Below, piece after piece: positions 12,353 to 25,800 of a stretch of 64,000 nucleotides of DNA. Location: contig OX328105.1 of the NCBI GenBank assembly GCA_946811185.2, positions 32,615,394 to 32,679,393 of the forward strand, in the 5' to 3' direction. Numbering within the stretch: the first letter of the stretch is position 1; every line of letters begins with the position of its first letter. Origin of the DNA: Hippopus hippopus (taxonomy: Eukaryota > Mollusca > Bivalvia > Cardiida > Cardiidae). The translations under genes and the position numbers were made by a program. The notes beneath the pieces were generated by a model. The model searched no databases, was not told the origin of the DNA, and saw only the letters and a program-made list of their open reading frames with translations.

Positions 12353-12599
12353 TTAAGTACCTTTGTGCGGTTTTTTAAAACTTTAAAGATAGGAATTTCT
12401 TTTGCGGTAATGTTCAATTATCTATTTACTGAAGCTTGACAATGCTTGAAAGTAAGTTTCAGGATATGGTCGCAGCATGTGTTTATATGTGATCATGAAT
12501 TTGTAATGGAATGTTCAATCAACTATACATCACTGTACAACATTAATAAAAAAAAAATCTAGTCTAAAAATAACAACATATCACGTTAAATGGCGCTTT

Positions 12600-13202
12600 T
12601 CATGGCTTCGATACATGTAACTCAGGCTTCTGAAAAAAAGGCGTCAGCGACGATGACATCATTGCCGGAAGTGACGAAGGTAATGCTGAATGAAAACCCG
12701 GATGTAACGCACTTGGCAAAGTTGGAAAACTCGGATGCAATCCACTCGATAAGGAGCAAGATGGTAACCCACAAGGGCAGCCCTTCAAATTAGAAAGTCC
12801 TGGAAGACTTGGAGCCGCTTCCGGTTTAAGTCTTTGAGACAAGTTTATCGCTGGATCAACGGAGGTAACCGGAACAGATGACGACGGCGACAGGCGCTCT
12901 AGAGCCGATGAGGTAGTGTTGCAAGTCAAGGGTCCCGTTAGAGGGGTAAGTCCGTTGAATCCGGGTTTCAAGGGACTTTGTGGGGCCAGGGGTGAGAACG
13001 CTGATGATGTTTGTGATTGGTACATTGCTTGTAAAGGAAAACCCGGATACGAAACAGCTCCTGGATTGGGTAGCGCATAAGGGTACGACGCAGCAGCTGC
13101 TGCCAGGTAGGCGTAAATTTGCGGATCTGGAGGTATACCGTATGGCCACGTAACAGCCATTCTCTGTCGTTTGTCTTTCATTCTTCTGTTCTGGAACCAA
13201 AC
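12600..13202 (-). CDS. Evx: Evx coding exon 3 (homeodomain helix 3 and C-terminus)
   Basis: Acceptor TTATCATTTCCAG precedes 13202; the stop TGA is at 12602-12600. The exon encodes [20 protein letters not shown], then [16 protein letters not shown] and a long Ser/Pro/Leu-rich tail ending ELHVSKP (200 residues). A small Cys cluster, CPCGLPSC, occurs in the tail. I do not see the LFQPYK-type Groucho-binding end known from the fly protein. GC content is clearly higher than in the flanking introns. Confidence 0.95.
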   Translation of the reverse strand, partial: VWFQNRRMKDKRQRMAVTWPYGIPPDPQIYAYLAAAAASYPYALPNPGAVSYPGFPLQAMYQSQTSSAFSPLAPQSPLKPGFNGLTPLTGPLTCNTTSSALERLSPSSSVPVTSVDPAINLSQRLKPEAAPSLPGLSNLKGCPCGLPSCSLSSGLHPSFPTLPSALHPGFHSALPSSLPAMMSSSLTPFFQKPELHVSKP

Positions 13203-16200
13203 CTGGAAATGATAAAGACATTTGTTAAGACAATGACATCAATACTGCTGGTATAAAGTTTCAGTGACAGTAACAATAGTACCATTAATTTTTTGCCAAT
13301 TAAATAAATCCAGCTCTTTTCGATGCCTGAAAGAAGAACTTCCTGGTCTAGCGTGGTATCAGTTGGCGGACGGTGTAGATTAGAGATCAGACTGCACGTT
13401 CTATGCAGTCTGATCTTAATCCATGCCGTTGGCTAAGGTTCTTTATGTTGCCACTGGATGTGAAAGAGTTGATAAATTCTAGTTTGGCCATTGTGTTACT
13501 AAAAACAATCAAAGAGTTGAAGGTAAAGAGAGCAAGACTTTTGTTTCACCATGCAAAACGTGTATTGTTCGGTGAAAAGAAATGCTCTAAAGCATGATGG
13601 GAGAGATTTTCAAGTATTTATCGTTACAAAATATTGTTTGACTGCAATGTATTTCTTGACTGCAACGGGTCTTACACTTTCTTTGCCAACGAAGCATCCG
13701 ACCAATTTATGCTCCTTGGGGCACAGCAATTTTTCTTTTTTTTATTCCAGACACTTTTGTCAAATTTACATGATTCAGTAGGTATCTCTTATTAACTTTA
13801 TTCACGTTCAGAAATTGCTACCACATTTTCATGATCGGGCAAAAAAAAAAACAATATCAGGGGAAATGGATAAAATAATGGTAAGCAGATTTCTTTTCTT
13901 TTCCCCAATCGTTTACGCCGTTTTAAATGCACTTCCCATCATTTGAGGCATATTTGCGGTTTTTTTTTTTTGTAAATGCTTTCAATTTGGTCAAATCTAA
14001 TATTTTGTTCTCTCGTATACAAGGAAGATAGGCCAAGACATACTTTGAAAACAGCATTTTGCACAGTGTGCCTCCAAATGTCCAAAGGTAACTAACATAA
14101 TCGTTGTAATACACACCTTTATGGTACTTTCTGGCAGATTCAGTTGTTTGGCTAATTCGCAACGTTTTGGTCTGGACACGTAGTTCTCCTTATTGAATTC
14201 TCGCTCTAGAGTATTAATCTGTTCTTTGGTAAAAGCCGTTCTGTACCGTCTAACATTGTCCAAGCTATTAGGATCTGTAAAGATAAATATAGATCTTGAT
14301 ATGTACACCAAGTCCCTGTTTTATTTGCAGCACTTGAAGATTTTTGCAGTCTTATGGATAAACGGTAAAAATCATGATTTTTTTTCCCGGAATGCAATGA
14401 TTCATTTTTACGTTAATATTTATCAATTCACAGGTTGTCTTTTATTTTCAAACTTGGTCCTTTTCAAATTTGTTTCATGGCGTATGAAACAATATCTGTA
14501 ACGGTCAACAACTGCATGTACGTACATTTGTATAAGCGTATATTCATACATGCAACCAATTACTCCACAAAGATTATTTTCTTTGCTGTAGTACAATGAG
14601 CAATTAGATCTAATTGTCACAAGGGATTGTTCCTTTTCACAGAATTATCTATATTATTCATGATATTCATTTGCAATTCTTCATTTTTCTTACATTTTTC
14701 TTTTTGTTTAATATTCAAGAAAGGTGGTCTAAGTTTCTTTGTGGATCTAAAATAAGCCTATACAATAATGGTTTAATTCTTTACCAGACAACAAACACTT
14801 AGACTTGTCCAAATTAGAAGCCTATAATATGGCTAGGACAATGGGACTTGCCTTTGAATGGGTAGAAAACATAGTGGGAAAAGAAGAAAATGCTGGTTAT
14901 CACCATTTTCTCCATTTTCTCACATTTTTATCTTCCAAATGCCTCTTTCCTAATGCTCGTAAAAGCTCGGGGGTTTGTGGTTTAAAAGGTTTAACGATTT
15001 AAGCGATTATCGTGAAAGACATTTAACAAGACGATAAAACACACGTGATAAGCGATGTGCAAATATAAAGAGCATTTAACAGTTTCATCGTTATATAGAT
15101 ACAAAGAGGTTTACTGCGTTTTAAGATGTGAAAGTTAATTGAACTGTACTTTGATAATACGCTTTTTCGTCGTAACTGTGTAAGCTGGCTTAAGTCCTAC
15201 TTCATGGTATTAGATTCGATAGAAGATATTTAATAGTAATTTTTGATTGGTCAAAAATGTGGACATGTTTATTCTGCGGGCCTCTGCAGAATTTCTCTTT
15301 TCAGCAATATGCAAAATAAAGGGGTGTGGAAGAGGCAATTGATGACGTGGTTACTTTTAACCGTTTCTCTTTATATTGAACACAAAAGAGTTTCGATACA
15401 CATATACCGTTACCTCTAGATAACGCTGCAAGGATCTTTGATATGTGTTTTCTTTCTTGAGAGCTTTTCTGTAACATTTTACCAGAAGACAAAAATTAGG
15501 CTTGTACAAATTTGACGCGTTTACAGATGACATATAAATGTGGTTTGAATGATCGAATTTTTCTTTAATGGTGAAGAAAACACAACAGGAAAAGGAAATA
15601 TACTGGTTACCGGCATTTATCCTTTTTCGAACACTTTGATAGTCTTCATCCACAGGGCCGCTATAAGATATTGTATATTTTTAAAGTTTTACACGTAAAG
15701 TTTTGTCGAAGCTTGACCCTATACAGATACGACTTGGAAACCATTTGTTTATGTTGTTTGACCTTGATTGCCAATGTCCGCACAACTACTAATATGGTTC
15801 TTCGGCATATCGAGTGTCAATGAATACAGATTTCAATTATTTCTTTACCAAAAGATAACAATTTGGACAGGTCCTTATTGAAAGCATTTATCGACGTCAA
15901 GTGCCCTTCAACTGTTTTGATCGTTCTTGAAAAGATAGGAAAAAAAGTTCGAAATGGAGAAAATGTTGGGTTTTCTTCTTTCCCCAACATGTTTGTTTTC
16001 AACAAACAAAATTCTAATTATCTATTCGTCAAGAATAAAACGGAACGTGTCAGTGCAGTTTTTTTTTTCGTTTTTGTTCATCTGCATCTAAATAGTTATT
16101 ACATCATTTAAATAAGTGTGTCTCGTTTGAAATCAAGCGAAAGTTAAATTTTGTCCGTGCTAATCGGTTTTTCCCCTATTTCATTTCTTTTTACGTAATT

Positions 16201-16789
16201 GATTACAAATAGACACGCAAACGCTCTTTTTATGCAAGCGACCCTTTCCTCCAAAGTTGCAGTTTTTTTTTTTTAATTATACACAGTTACTAGCAAGATT
16301 GGGATTAAGTTATTCTTCGTTCTTATTTTCGTTACGGTGTTTAACCGAAAACCTTAAATACTTGAAAATGCTAAAACAAATGGTGTTATAGTGGATTAAA
16401 AGGCAACATGGAAATGAGCCATGCTCTGGCAAAAGGGGGCTTAATGCATCTCCGTGACACATAATACCAAGCAAGCGATCACATACTTATTGATCCAAAT
16501 TAGCCACATTTTTTAACAACCGACTTAATCATGAGGTACACTGGTCCTACAGAAAATTGACCAATAGGGAAAAGTTTCGACCCAGGTCAGCCTGTGCGGA
16601 CTGCGCAGGCTGACCTGGATCGATACTTTTCGCAGATGCATTAAAACCCCTTTTCACAGAGCATGGCTGAAATGTAAGTTGCTCCATTTGCAACGATCTT
16701 CTTTTAGACGTCCTTTAAATTTGGAATGAAGTTTTTTGCACAAACTCTCCCTCATTTAAAGTCTATTTTCATTCAAAGCGCCTCCTTCC

Positions 16790-16848
<59 letters not shown>

Positions 16849-19800
16849 ACACCTTTGCCATGACGACAGAAGGGGAAAAAAAATAAATGGGTTAATTTGT
16901 TACACAATTATAATTTTTATTGACAGTTTATTTAGGAAGACAAGTTGGTATTTTTGCATGTCTAAGTATCACGATAGCCATTTAACAGAAGTAAATGAGT
17001 GTAAAAAATATTTAAGGAAAGTTTTAAAAGTCAATCACCTTTTTTCTTTGGATTTATACTAGAATGAACGACTAATACTAACACTAATATATGTACTTAA
17101 GAACTTTTTGAGGTGAACCCGTATATATATGATTGTTCTGAGGGAACGTTTGCATATGTTCTTTTTATTACAATACTTGCTGTGCTATTGGAAAAATAAA
17201 AACGATTTCTCCTGTCCTCTTTACTTTTTTTTGGTCTTTTGTTTATTTTCTGATCCTATAGCACACAATCCCGAGTTACAACGACTTTGTTATAAAAGAA
17301 CGCTTTTGAAACAAATGTGGGAAAAGAAGAAAATGCTGGAAACCAGCTTTTCCCACAATGTTTACTTCCCTTTCAAAGGCTAATCCTCTAGAATTATTCC
17401 TGACAAGTTTAAAGAAACAATGCCGCCCTAATAGATCGTTCACTTTTTTTATCAAATGATCTAGTGTTTTACATCCCTCAGGAAAAGGCTGTTGAAAACT
17501 TTGTAGATAAAGGTAGAAATACTGGTTACCAGTTTAAAAAAAAAATAACTGGAAAGTACCCATATTATAAAAAAGCAAACATCGTTCAGTATGAGCGGTT
17601 AATGCAATAATCAATTTACATTAACAGTTCGAACAAGACTTCGAAGTATCGAGAATTTACTGTTCCCCAAACCACAATGTTACTATTGTCAAAATAGTCT
17701 TCATTAAATCTAATTTGTGGAATATCTTTTTTACACCAACGCACCGAATGCCTTTCTTGTCGCAATACATAAAATGTGGTCATTTTTGAAAATCAAAAGT
17801 CTGAAAATAGAGTAAATGTTCTGGCCAAGTCTATTTTAAGCTTCGAAATTTGTGACTTAAGTCATAAATCATAGGACATTACTCATATTAGAAAGATTTC
17901 ATAACGATACTCCAGTATCAACATTACAAATTTGCACATGACATTTTTCCTTGTGTTTTTTTTAGGAGAAATTGTTTTCTTAGTACAACATGGCGAGGAA
18001 AGGATAAAATATACGAAATTGGCGATTCTTCATTCTTCAGAAAGCATTCCCTAGTGGAGATTTGTTTGTTCTGTATGGTGTTTGACGCCGTTTTCCACAT
18101 TATTTCAGCTGCGGCAAGAGCACATATGCATGCTTTCCTAGAAGTTCCTTTACCAGAATTACGCACGATATTCTTCCCAAGCCACTGACTGCTTTCCCAC
18201 ATAACTATCGTCAAAATAATATATCAGGGATGATAGAGGAATGAATTCTGTGGTACTGACTATCATCAGTCCTCGGAAAGAAATTTTTCGAGCTGGGGAT
18301 TTAAACAAGTAACCGCCTGGTCTCAAGTCCTGTACTTTACATACTGTGCTACCAGACTAGGCCTGTATCGAAGAAACTCAAAAATCTTTGTACTAGTTTA
18401 CGAAAGAGACAGCTTTAAAGACAAAAGAAAATTTCGTTCAGCTCTCGTTTCAACCTCGATTGAAAAAATTGTGGCCAAAGAGAGAAAAAAAAAGCTCCTT
18501 ACAAGCAATTTACTCTCGGTGACATTGTTTCTCCATGCATTCTTGTATCAAATCTAAATCCACGTTAATATTTCCTTTTTACCAAAGATGTTTCGCTTTC
18601 CTTTCTTGTTCAAAAGTCGTTGCAGGGCTACAACTTTATCAGCAAGAAAGTAGTAAATTTGACTCCATTTGACGCCAAATATATTAACTCCACCTCTTTC
18701 GACGCCAGAAAATTCCAATTCATTGAAACTTAGAAAGATTGTGTATCTTTTATCTTGGCATAAAAACGAGCTGACAGTATAGATCCATGATCAGACTGCA
18801 CGTTTTGTGCAGTCTGATCTGAATCTATACCGTCTGCTAACCCCCTCTGCTTTCGCCAAGGGCCCTGCAAGGGTTAAACCAGTTTGTTTTCATTAATCAT
18901 TAATGGGAAATGCCAGCTAATTGTCAAACGATTAACATCACACGAATGGCTGAGTATTAGTAAAAGGTGATGCAGTTAGACGCATAATTTTTACGTAATC
19001 ACACCCTGTCGGCGACATACTTTACGTCCGAATATTGACGACTTTCGACAACATTTTGGCAAAAGCAGAAATTGCTCGTTCCGAGAAAATTCTCCTTTTA
19101 ACATATTGCTTTTTCAATGTGGACATGTGATTATCATTTAATTCGTACTGTTAATCCATAGTTAAAGTGGATGTTCTCAAAGCTGCCTGATGTGATTTTG
19201 GACCAGGGGGCAATGGGTCAATCATACGATTCGATGACCTCCCATCGCAACTTGTTTGAATCTAATTGGACAATGAATGTTTTCTTGATTATTTTACTGT
19301 TTCTTCTTTTCATAATTTGGCTTGTGCACATATCTTTAATCAAGGTCTTCATGCTGATTCTGAAATAATGTGGCCTCGGTGCAAATTCTCAACATTGGAA
19401 AACTTGGTTGCCAGTTTAGACAATGGAGAACTTAGATGTCATGCAAGACACAATAGGGAACTTGGGTGACAGTCTATGCAACAGAGAACATGGATACCAG
19501 TCTAGACGATAGAGAACTTGGGTGTCATTCTAGACATTGGAGAAATCGGGTGCCATTCTAGACAAGGCAGGACTTGGGTGCCATTCTAGACAACGGAAAA
19601 CTTGAGTGCCAGTCTAGAAAATAGAGAACTTGGATGTCACTCGAGACAATGGAGGACTTGCATTCTTTTCGAGACAATGGGGAACTTGCATTCTTTTCGA
19701 GACAATGGAGAACTTGCGTGCCATTCTAAACAATGGAGAACTTGAACGCCATTTCAAGCAATGGAGAATTCCTTATTTTTCTGTTAAGGGTAGTGGTCTA

Positions 19801-22800
19801 AAAATTTCAGGTCGAGCCTTGATGGATATAAAAATGGAGATCTTGCTCAAAACTGTTTTTATTTTAGTTTGACGGTTTAAGCCATGTTAATAATATCGGC
19901 CATAATTAAAACAATGAAAAAAAGTCAGATGTTTTGTATTGTGGTCTAAGCATTCAGTTGAATGATTTTAACCCGGATCAACGATTTTGGACATCGGTAA
20001 GAAAGAAACTAAAACTAACATACATGTTATTCTAAATGATTTGAAATTTCTACAAAAAGATTGACACAGAGACGTCTGAAAAATAGATTTACTTATCATA
20101 TGAACAAGATGTCATGGCCAAAAACATTGTTGGAATAAAGGCGTTGATCATTATGAGTACTGAATTATTTTTCGAAAAAGTTAGGCAAATATAATGATAA
20201 TTTCATAATATATCTTGTTTGAAGGAAAGAAATACTCTTTGCTTGAAAGTTTGAAAGGATTGAATTACCCGAAACGTATGTTCAGTTAAATAGAATTTTT
20301 GAGTGTAATATGCAAAAGGTGAAGCATTTTTGATATTAAATTACAGGTATCTATAATTTCAATGGTAATGCTATTGTTGATGTGATATATTTATTTACAA
20401 TTGATCTGTCTGTATTTAAAAAAGGTGGAAATGAATAATAACAAAATTATCCGCGTAGACAAGCTGTCTTTAAATGTTTTGACAACAGAGGTTGCTCAAA
20501 ATAGCTCTACATTTGCCTCATTGGCAATATTGTGTTGTAGTCGATGTCTACCATGTTTGCGATTTCTGTGAATGTCATCTTTTTTTTTTGTCAAAAGATA
20601 AAAGGGAAACTTGGCTTTAAATAGATCCAATTACCAAAATAATATTTCCACGACAATTTCATAGACTTGTAGGAAAGCTAAGATTTTATGTTTAAGAAAT
20701 AAAATAGATTCAGTTAACAAAACACTTCCAAGGAATTCCAATTTCATTTTTCATGGTCAGATTATCTCTTCAAAGTGTATGATGTAGATCCGAGATCAGA
20801 TGGCAAAGTTTGATCTTCTTTCACTTTATTTAGCAGATCGAAGGTAAATAAGGGTAAATAAGAGCAGATGCCTATTTTTCGGTTGGAATTTGTGCGCATG
20901 TCTATTTATAACTTAGGCCTGTTTATATTTTTCCCTGTTTTTCTATTTTGTATATATATATGCTGAATGCTCGTCAATGTGGCGGAAATACTAGTATTTG
21001 CAGCTTATCAAAGAGCCAGTTTTCATATGGTATACAGTGCTGTTTTCTTTCAATAGTTTCTTCATAATTTGGCTTTTGTATCTGTCTCAAGCTTATCGGA
21101 CTCTTTCATTGCTTTTGTAGACCGTGTGTCAGATTTCGTGTATAGTTCCATAAGTGAATACTTTTTATCCGTTGCTGAGTTTATCAGACTTTTACCGTAA
21201 CTCAACTTTCCTAATTTAAGAGCATAAATGAGATGGCTACAACATAGAGAATCCCTAAACGTATCTTGAACTTCATAGCCCCCCCAAAAAAAAGACTTGC
21301 TTGAGCATAATAGTCATTACATCAATATGGATTTTTCTTAAGTCTAAATCATATCAGATGAATTTAGGTGCATGTATTTGAGTAGGTAACGTTAGTTCTG
21401 GATGTAGATTACTCTCAGTCACAAGTAGTCACTTGTAAATGTAACTTCCTAAAAGCAAAAAGAGTCTTCTTGGGCTTCACTTTTTGTCTGAGCCTCTTGT
21501 TGGCTATGACGCATTTCAGTATTTTTAGCTAGCCTGAATCATACCAAGGGATTTCATTCTCAGCAAAGAAACTTAGAAAAGAAAAACCCATCTACGTTAC
21601 CGTATAAAAGCACAAAAAAATCTTTTCTGTGCTAACTTTTTCGTCTTATCTCAATTCCAATCATTCTATACATTTCGGTACTTATTTGCCATTACATACT
21701 TGCATATCTTTGACTTTTGCTGCAAAAACTATTTTTACCATGCCATATGGTTTCAAGCATATCGATAGGTCATTCCAGAATTTTTGGTAATTCTTTGTAA
21801 TAAAAATGTCACAGATTAAGTACAAATGTAAAAGGTGATCTTGCACTAGGTACTATGTGGCACCAATAACCTAGAATCCATCTTTTTTGTTTTAATGATA
21901 TGATTTTTTGGACTTAAAGTCCCCAGTCATACTTTGTATCGATCTGGTTTCAATTCACCCGGGTCAAGAGGTAGAGCATTTCGTCTTTGTTATATACCGA
22001 ACATATCTGACAACCTCGTTAGTGTTAATTATGCCATTTTTTTGTAGAGGGTAGTTCAGCGTGTTCTCATTCTTTATCTCTTGGAGCGTTAGTTCAGCGT
22101 GTTCTAATTCTTTATCTCAGAGCGTCAGACATTGATTTGGATACGTACATATTTAATTTGTAAAAGATACCCAAACATTGCAGTTTCATTGCTATTTTTA
22201 AAACTTGACAAGATAGATGATAAAGTAGGTACAAGATCATATTTTACTTTCAGTGTTGTTTGATCAGGGATCTAAAAAAACCCAAAGCAACTAAAACTCA
22301 TATGACAATATTATGTCAGAACACATTAAAGCCAGACTTTTTAAGCCATGAATATGAATCATAATCTACACAGTCTGTAAAAGCATTTTATGTGACCATT
22401 AATAAGCTCACTGTGAAGTAATCATGAACATTAACTTTCTTTCCCCCAACAGACATGAGAAATGTTTTTGAACGACCCTCCATGACCTGCGCAGAGCATT
22501 ATGGGTTGATTGATATTGGGTGTGCATGATTGTACCATATTAGCCAATGAAGTATTGGTACAAACAAATATTTCTGCACATTGTAAAGGCTTGGTAATCT
22601 AAGAAGGATCTAGCCTATGACCTCTCTCCGCCTGATTGCACACCGTTGCTAATCTTTTTGTTCCATGACCTAAAGTTTTTGTAAATTTTTTGTGTTGGCT
22701 TTGGAACCTACAAAGAATCGGGTTAACGAGGTGTTTTCTAGACGGCCGATAAAGCTCATGTACAAGAACAGAAAAAAAAAAGATATATATATATTAGTCA

Positions 22801-25800
22801 TACTCTGTGAACAGGGGTCTAATGCATTTGCAAAAAGTACCGACCCAGGTCAGCCTGCACAGATCGCGCAGGCTGATCTGTGTCGAAACTTTTTGCTATA
22901 GGTCAATTTTCTGCAGGTCCATTGACTTTTCTAGGTCATGATTCAGTCGGTTGTTATACAAAATGTATTTTATAAATCCATAATAGCGTGATGACGTTCT
23001 TGGTATAATGTATCACGAAGATACATTAAACCGCCCTTTCCCAAAGCGCCGCCAATATATGGGCGTTTCTTTGGCAAAAGGGGGCTCAGTGCATCACTGT
23101 AATGCATTACACTAAGCGCATGATAATCGTATGCATCAATTTTATCTTTAAATGGCTAAATCATGAGGTAGAATCGCCCTTTGATATACAGTAAATTTAC
23201 TGATAGTAAAAAGCATCGACCATGGTCGCTTTGCAAGATAACCTGGTTAATACTTTTTAAGGATGCATTACCTTTTCGCAGAGCTGCCGGCTCATCTATA
23301 TTAGGCTGTTTATTGTTATAAAAAAAAAAGGCGCTGCTGCTTTTTTTTATGATTTCCAGTGAAAGTAGTATAAAACCAATACCAAACAATCTCGAGTTTT
23401 AAAGTCTACAAAAATGAGAGCTTTTCCCACAATGTTTCCTACCCTTTCAAAGACAAGACAGGTCCTATCATTTAAGATACACGAATTCGCCTTCTGCAAG
23501 TTCTTTCAATTTCGACAAAACCAATTTTGCCTGGTAAAGTTCTAAGAAATGCCTATGAACTGGATCTATTCGTGGCCTTCTTAAGACATCGTTGTGAAAT
23601 ATGGGGAATTAACATAATTTTATGTTAAGTGCATAAATCGCTAACATTACAGGCATCTTTCACAGACTTGGAAACTGCATTGCATTTTCGTCATCAAAAC
23701 ACCTTTGTCTCTGGTTTAAAATCGATATTGTATATATAGGATCTGACATAACTTGGCGTGAATTGGATGAAATTCATTACAAGGAGTCTAGAAAATGTAG
23801 TGAAGTCAGCATGCGCCGACCTTAATAACATTTTTCTAGAATTTCGGTAAAATATTATCTCGATAGCCAACGAATGACAGAATCTATATTTCACATAGGC
23901 CTAACTGTTTCTCAAGAATTACCTGTTAATCAATTAATTAGATCTATGATCCAAAACCGGCATGTATATCCATAACTGAGACCGACTTGCTGCTTTGACA
24001 GCAATATGGGTCCATAATATGAATAATTCCAAAGACGTTGACATTATAGCTGCTTGATCTTTAAATCCAAATATAAAATACATCAAAGCTTAACCACAAT
24101 CGTAAGTTTTGACCATTGAATTAACCCTTAGGCTACTAAGCGCGACTCAAGGACCTTTTGCGGACAGTGTAAATCAAGATCAGACTGCACAGAACGTGCA
24201 GTCTAATCTTGATCTACACTGTCCGATAAGGAGATATCTTTCCCCAAAAAAATTACTTTTGAAAACCTTTGTAAGATAAAAAAAAAAAGAATCGTTATGG
24301 CTATATTACACTTCGAATTTTAAGATTTCCGCTTGTGGAAGAAAGTAAAGAATCATGCAGTCTCCTCTTGGATCTACATTGTCTGAAAGAGCAACAAAAC
24401 TTTTCCTTGGCGTCCAATGGGTTCTTTCAATGCCAGCCGATGAAAGTGATAGATCTTATTTGTGACATTCCTGTCATTTACTGAATGGTTTTCAAAGCAT
24501 ATCCATTTCTACTTTGTTAGAAAACTCGAAAATGTGTGTGCGTGTGTTTTCTTTTTCATTGTTTTCTTTTATTCTTCATTTTACTATTTTTTCTTTGGTG
24601 GAGGGGGTTCAGTTTTTTATTCCTTGCTTTTAAGGATCCTGTGGTAAATTTTAAAGCGAATATCTAAATAAAAAAAACTATTCCAAACAATTCCGAGTTT
24701 GAAAAACCCTCAGGGAAGGTGCTTTCCCAAAGAATTGTAGGAAAGGGAGAAAATACTCGCTACCAGGATTTTCTCCTTTTTTCCACAATAGTTTCAGTCC
24801 GATCCAAGACTTGTCTCGTTAAATGCATTGAATTTGGAAAACTCCTAAGTTTTGTCGATTGGTAAAAGGTCAAACAAAGGCTGTTAAAAACAATACATTT
24901 ACCGTATATGCGTTTGACTTCTGTGGCACCAAAAGTCAGTAAAAAGGTCAAATCGCGCGTTCTTGCCATCAGATCTGCTGCCGCATTTAAACCTTTATCA
25001 AACGATCCCGTGTTTTAACGACAATAAAAGAAAAATTAAAAAATGTGGGAAAAGAAGAAATGCTGGTAACAGAAATGCTGGTAACCAGCAATTTCTCTTT
25101 TTTCCCAAAACGTTTTTTCTCTTCCGAAGACAAGACCCCATCATTTTAGCCACATTTAAACCGTTCAATGCAAGTGCTTTTAATTTGGACCAGTCCAAAT
25201 TTTTTTGCACCTGGTTAAGGTTTGATCTAAGGCAATACAGTGAATTGCTGAAGTACACCAATAATATTCAAATTAACAGCATGTTCGAATAATCAAATTT
25301 CCAAAAAGTTACGTTCATTTCCTGTCGAGTTTTTGATACTTTCATGAGGTGGAACAAATGTTATTTACTTGATTTATTTTCCTTTCCGTTTGATTAATCA
25401 TTACTGGTATAAAACTGACGTATCGCCTTTATCATGCAAAAAGTGACGACTTACAAACGAAATGAAACAATTAAAGAAAACACGTCTTTTGTTTGTCCAT
25501 GAATAATACATCTCTCTATAAGATTGACGCTGTTACAGAAATAAATAAACATTTTCTATCTGTAATTAAGATCGAAACATTACGATTTGTGGGCCGTTTG
25601 TCCAAAGGTATTACACAAGGTAATGTATGAATGAATAGATTTACTTATTTGACTTAAACAGAGTTTTTCGTCATACAACATGATACTAGATTTACTGCAA
25701 ACGACACGTGACACACAAAAATAAATAAATAAAATGTACAGTGTGTAGATTCAGACTAAGATCGCAGGTTCTGAATTTCAAAAATGAGAAATACTATATT

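Noticed and set aside
12590..12793. Plus-strand open frame over the Evx 3' coding end
   Set aside because: Shadow of Evx exon 3.
19171..19872. Three overlapping open frames across the minisatellite
   Set aside because: The 28-bp unit shifts frame each repeat, so these are chance frames.
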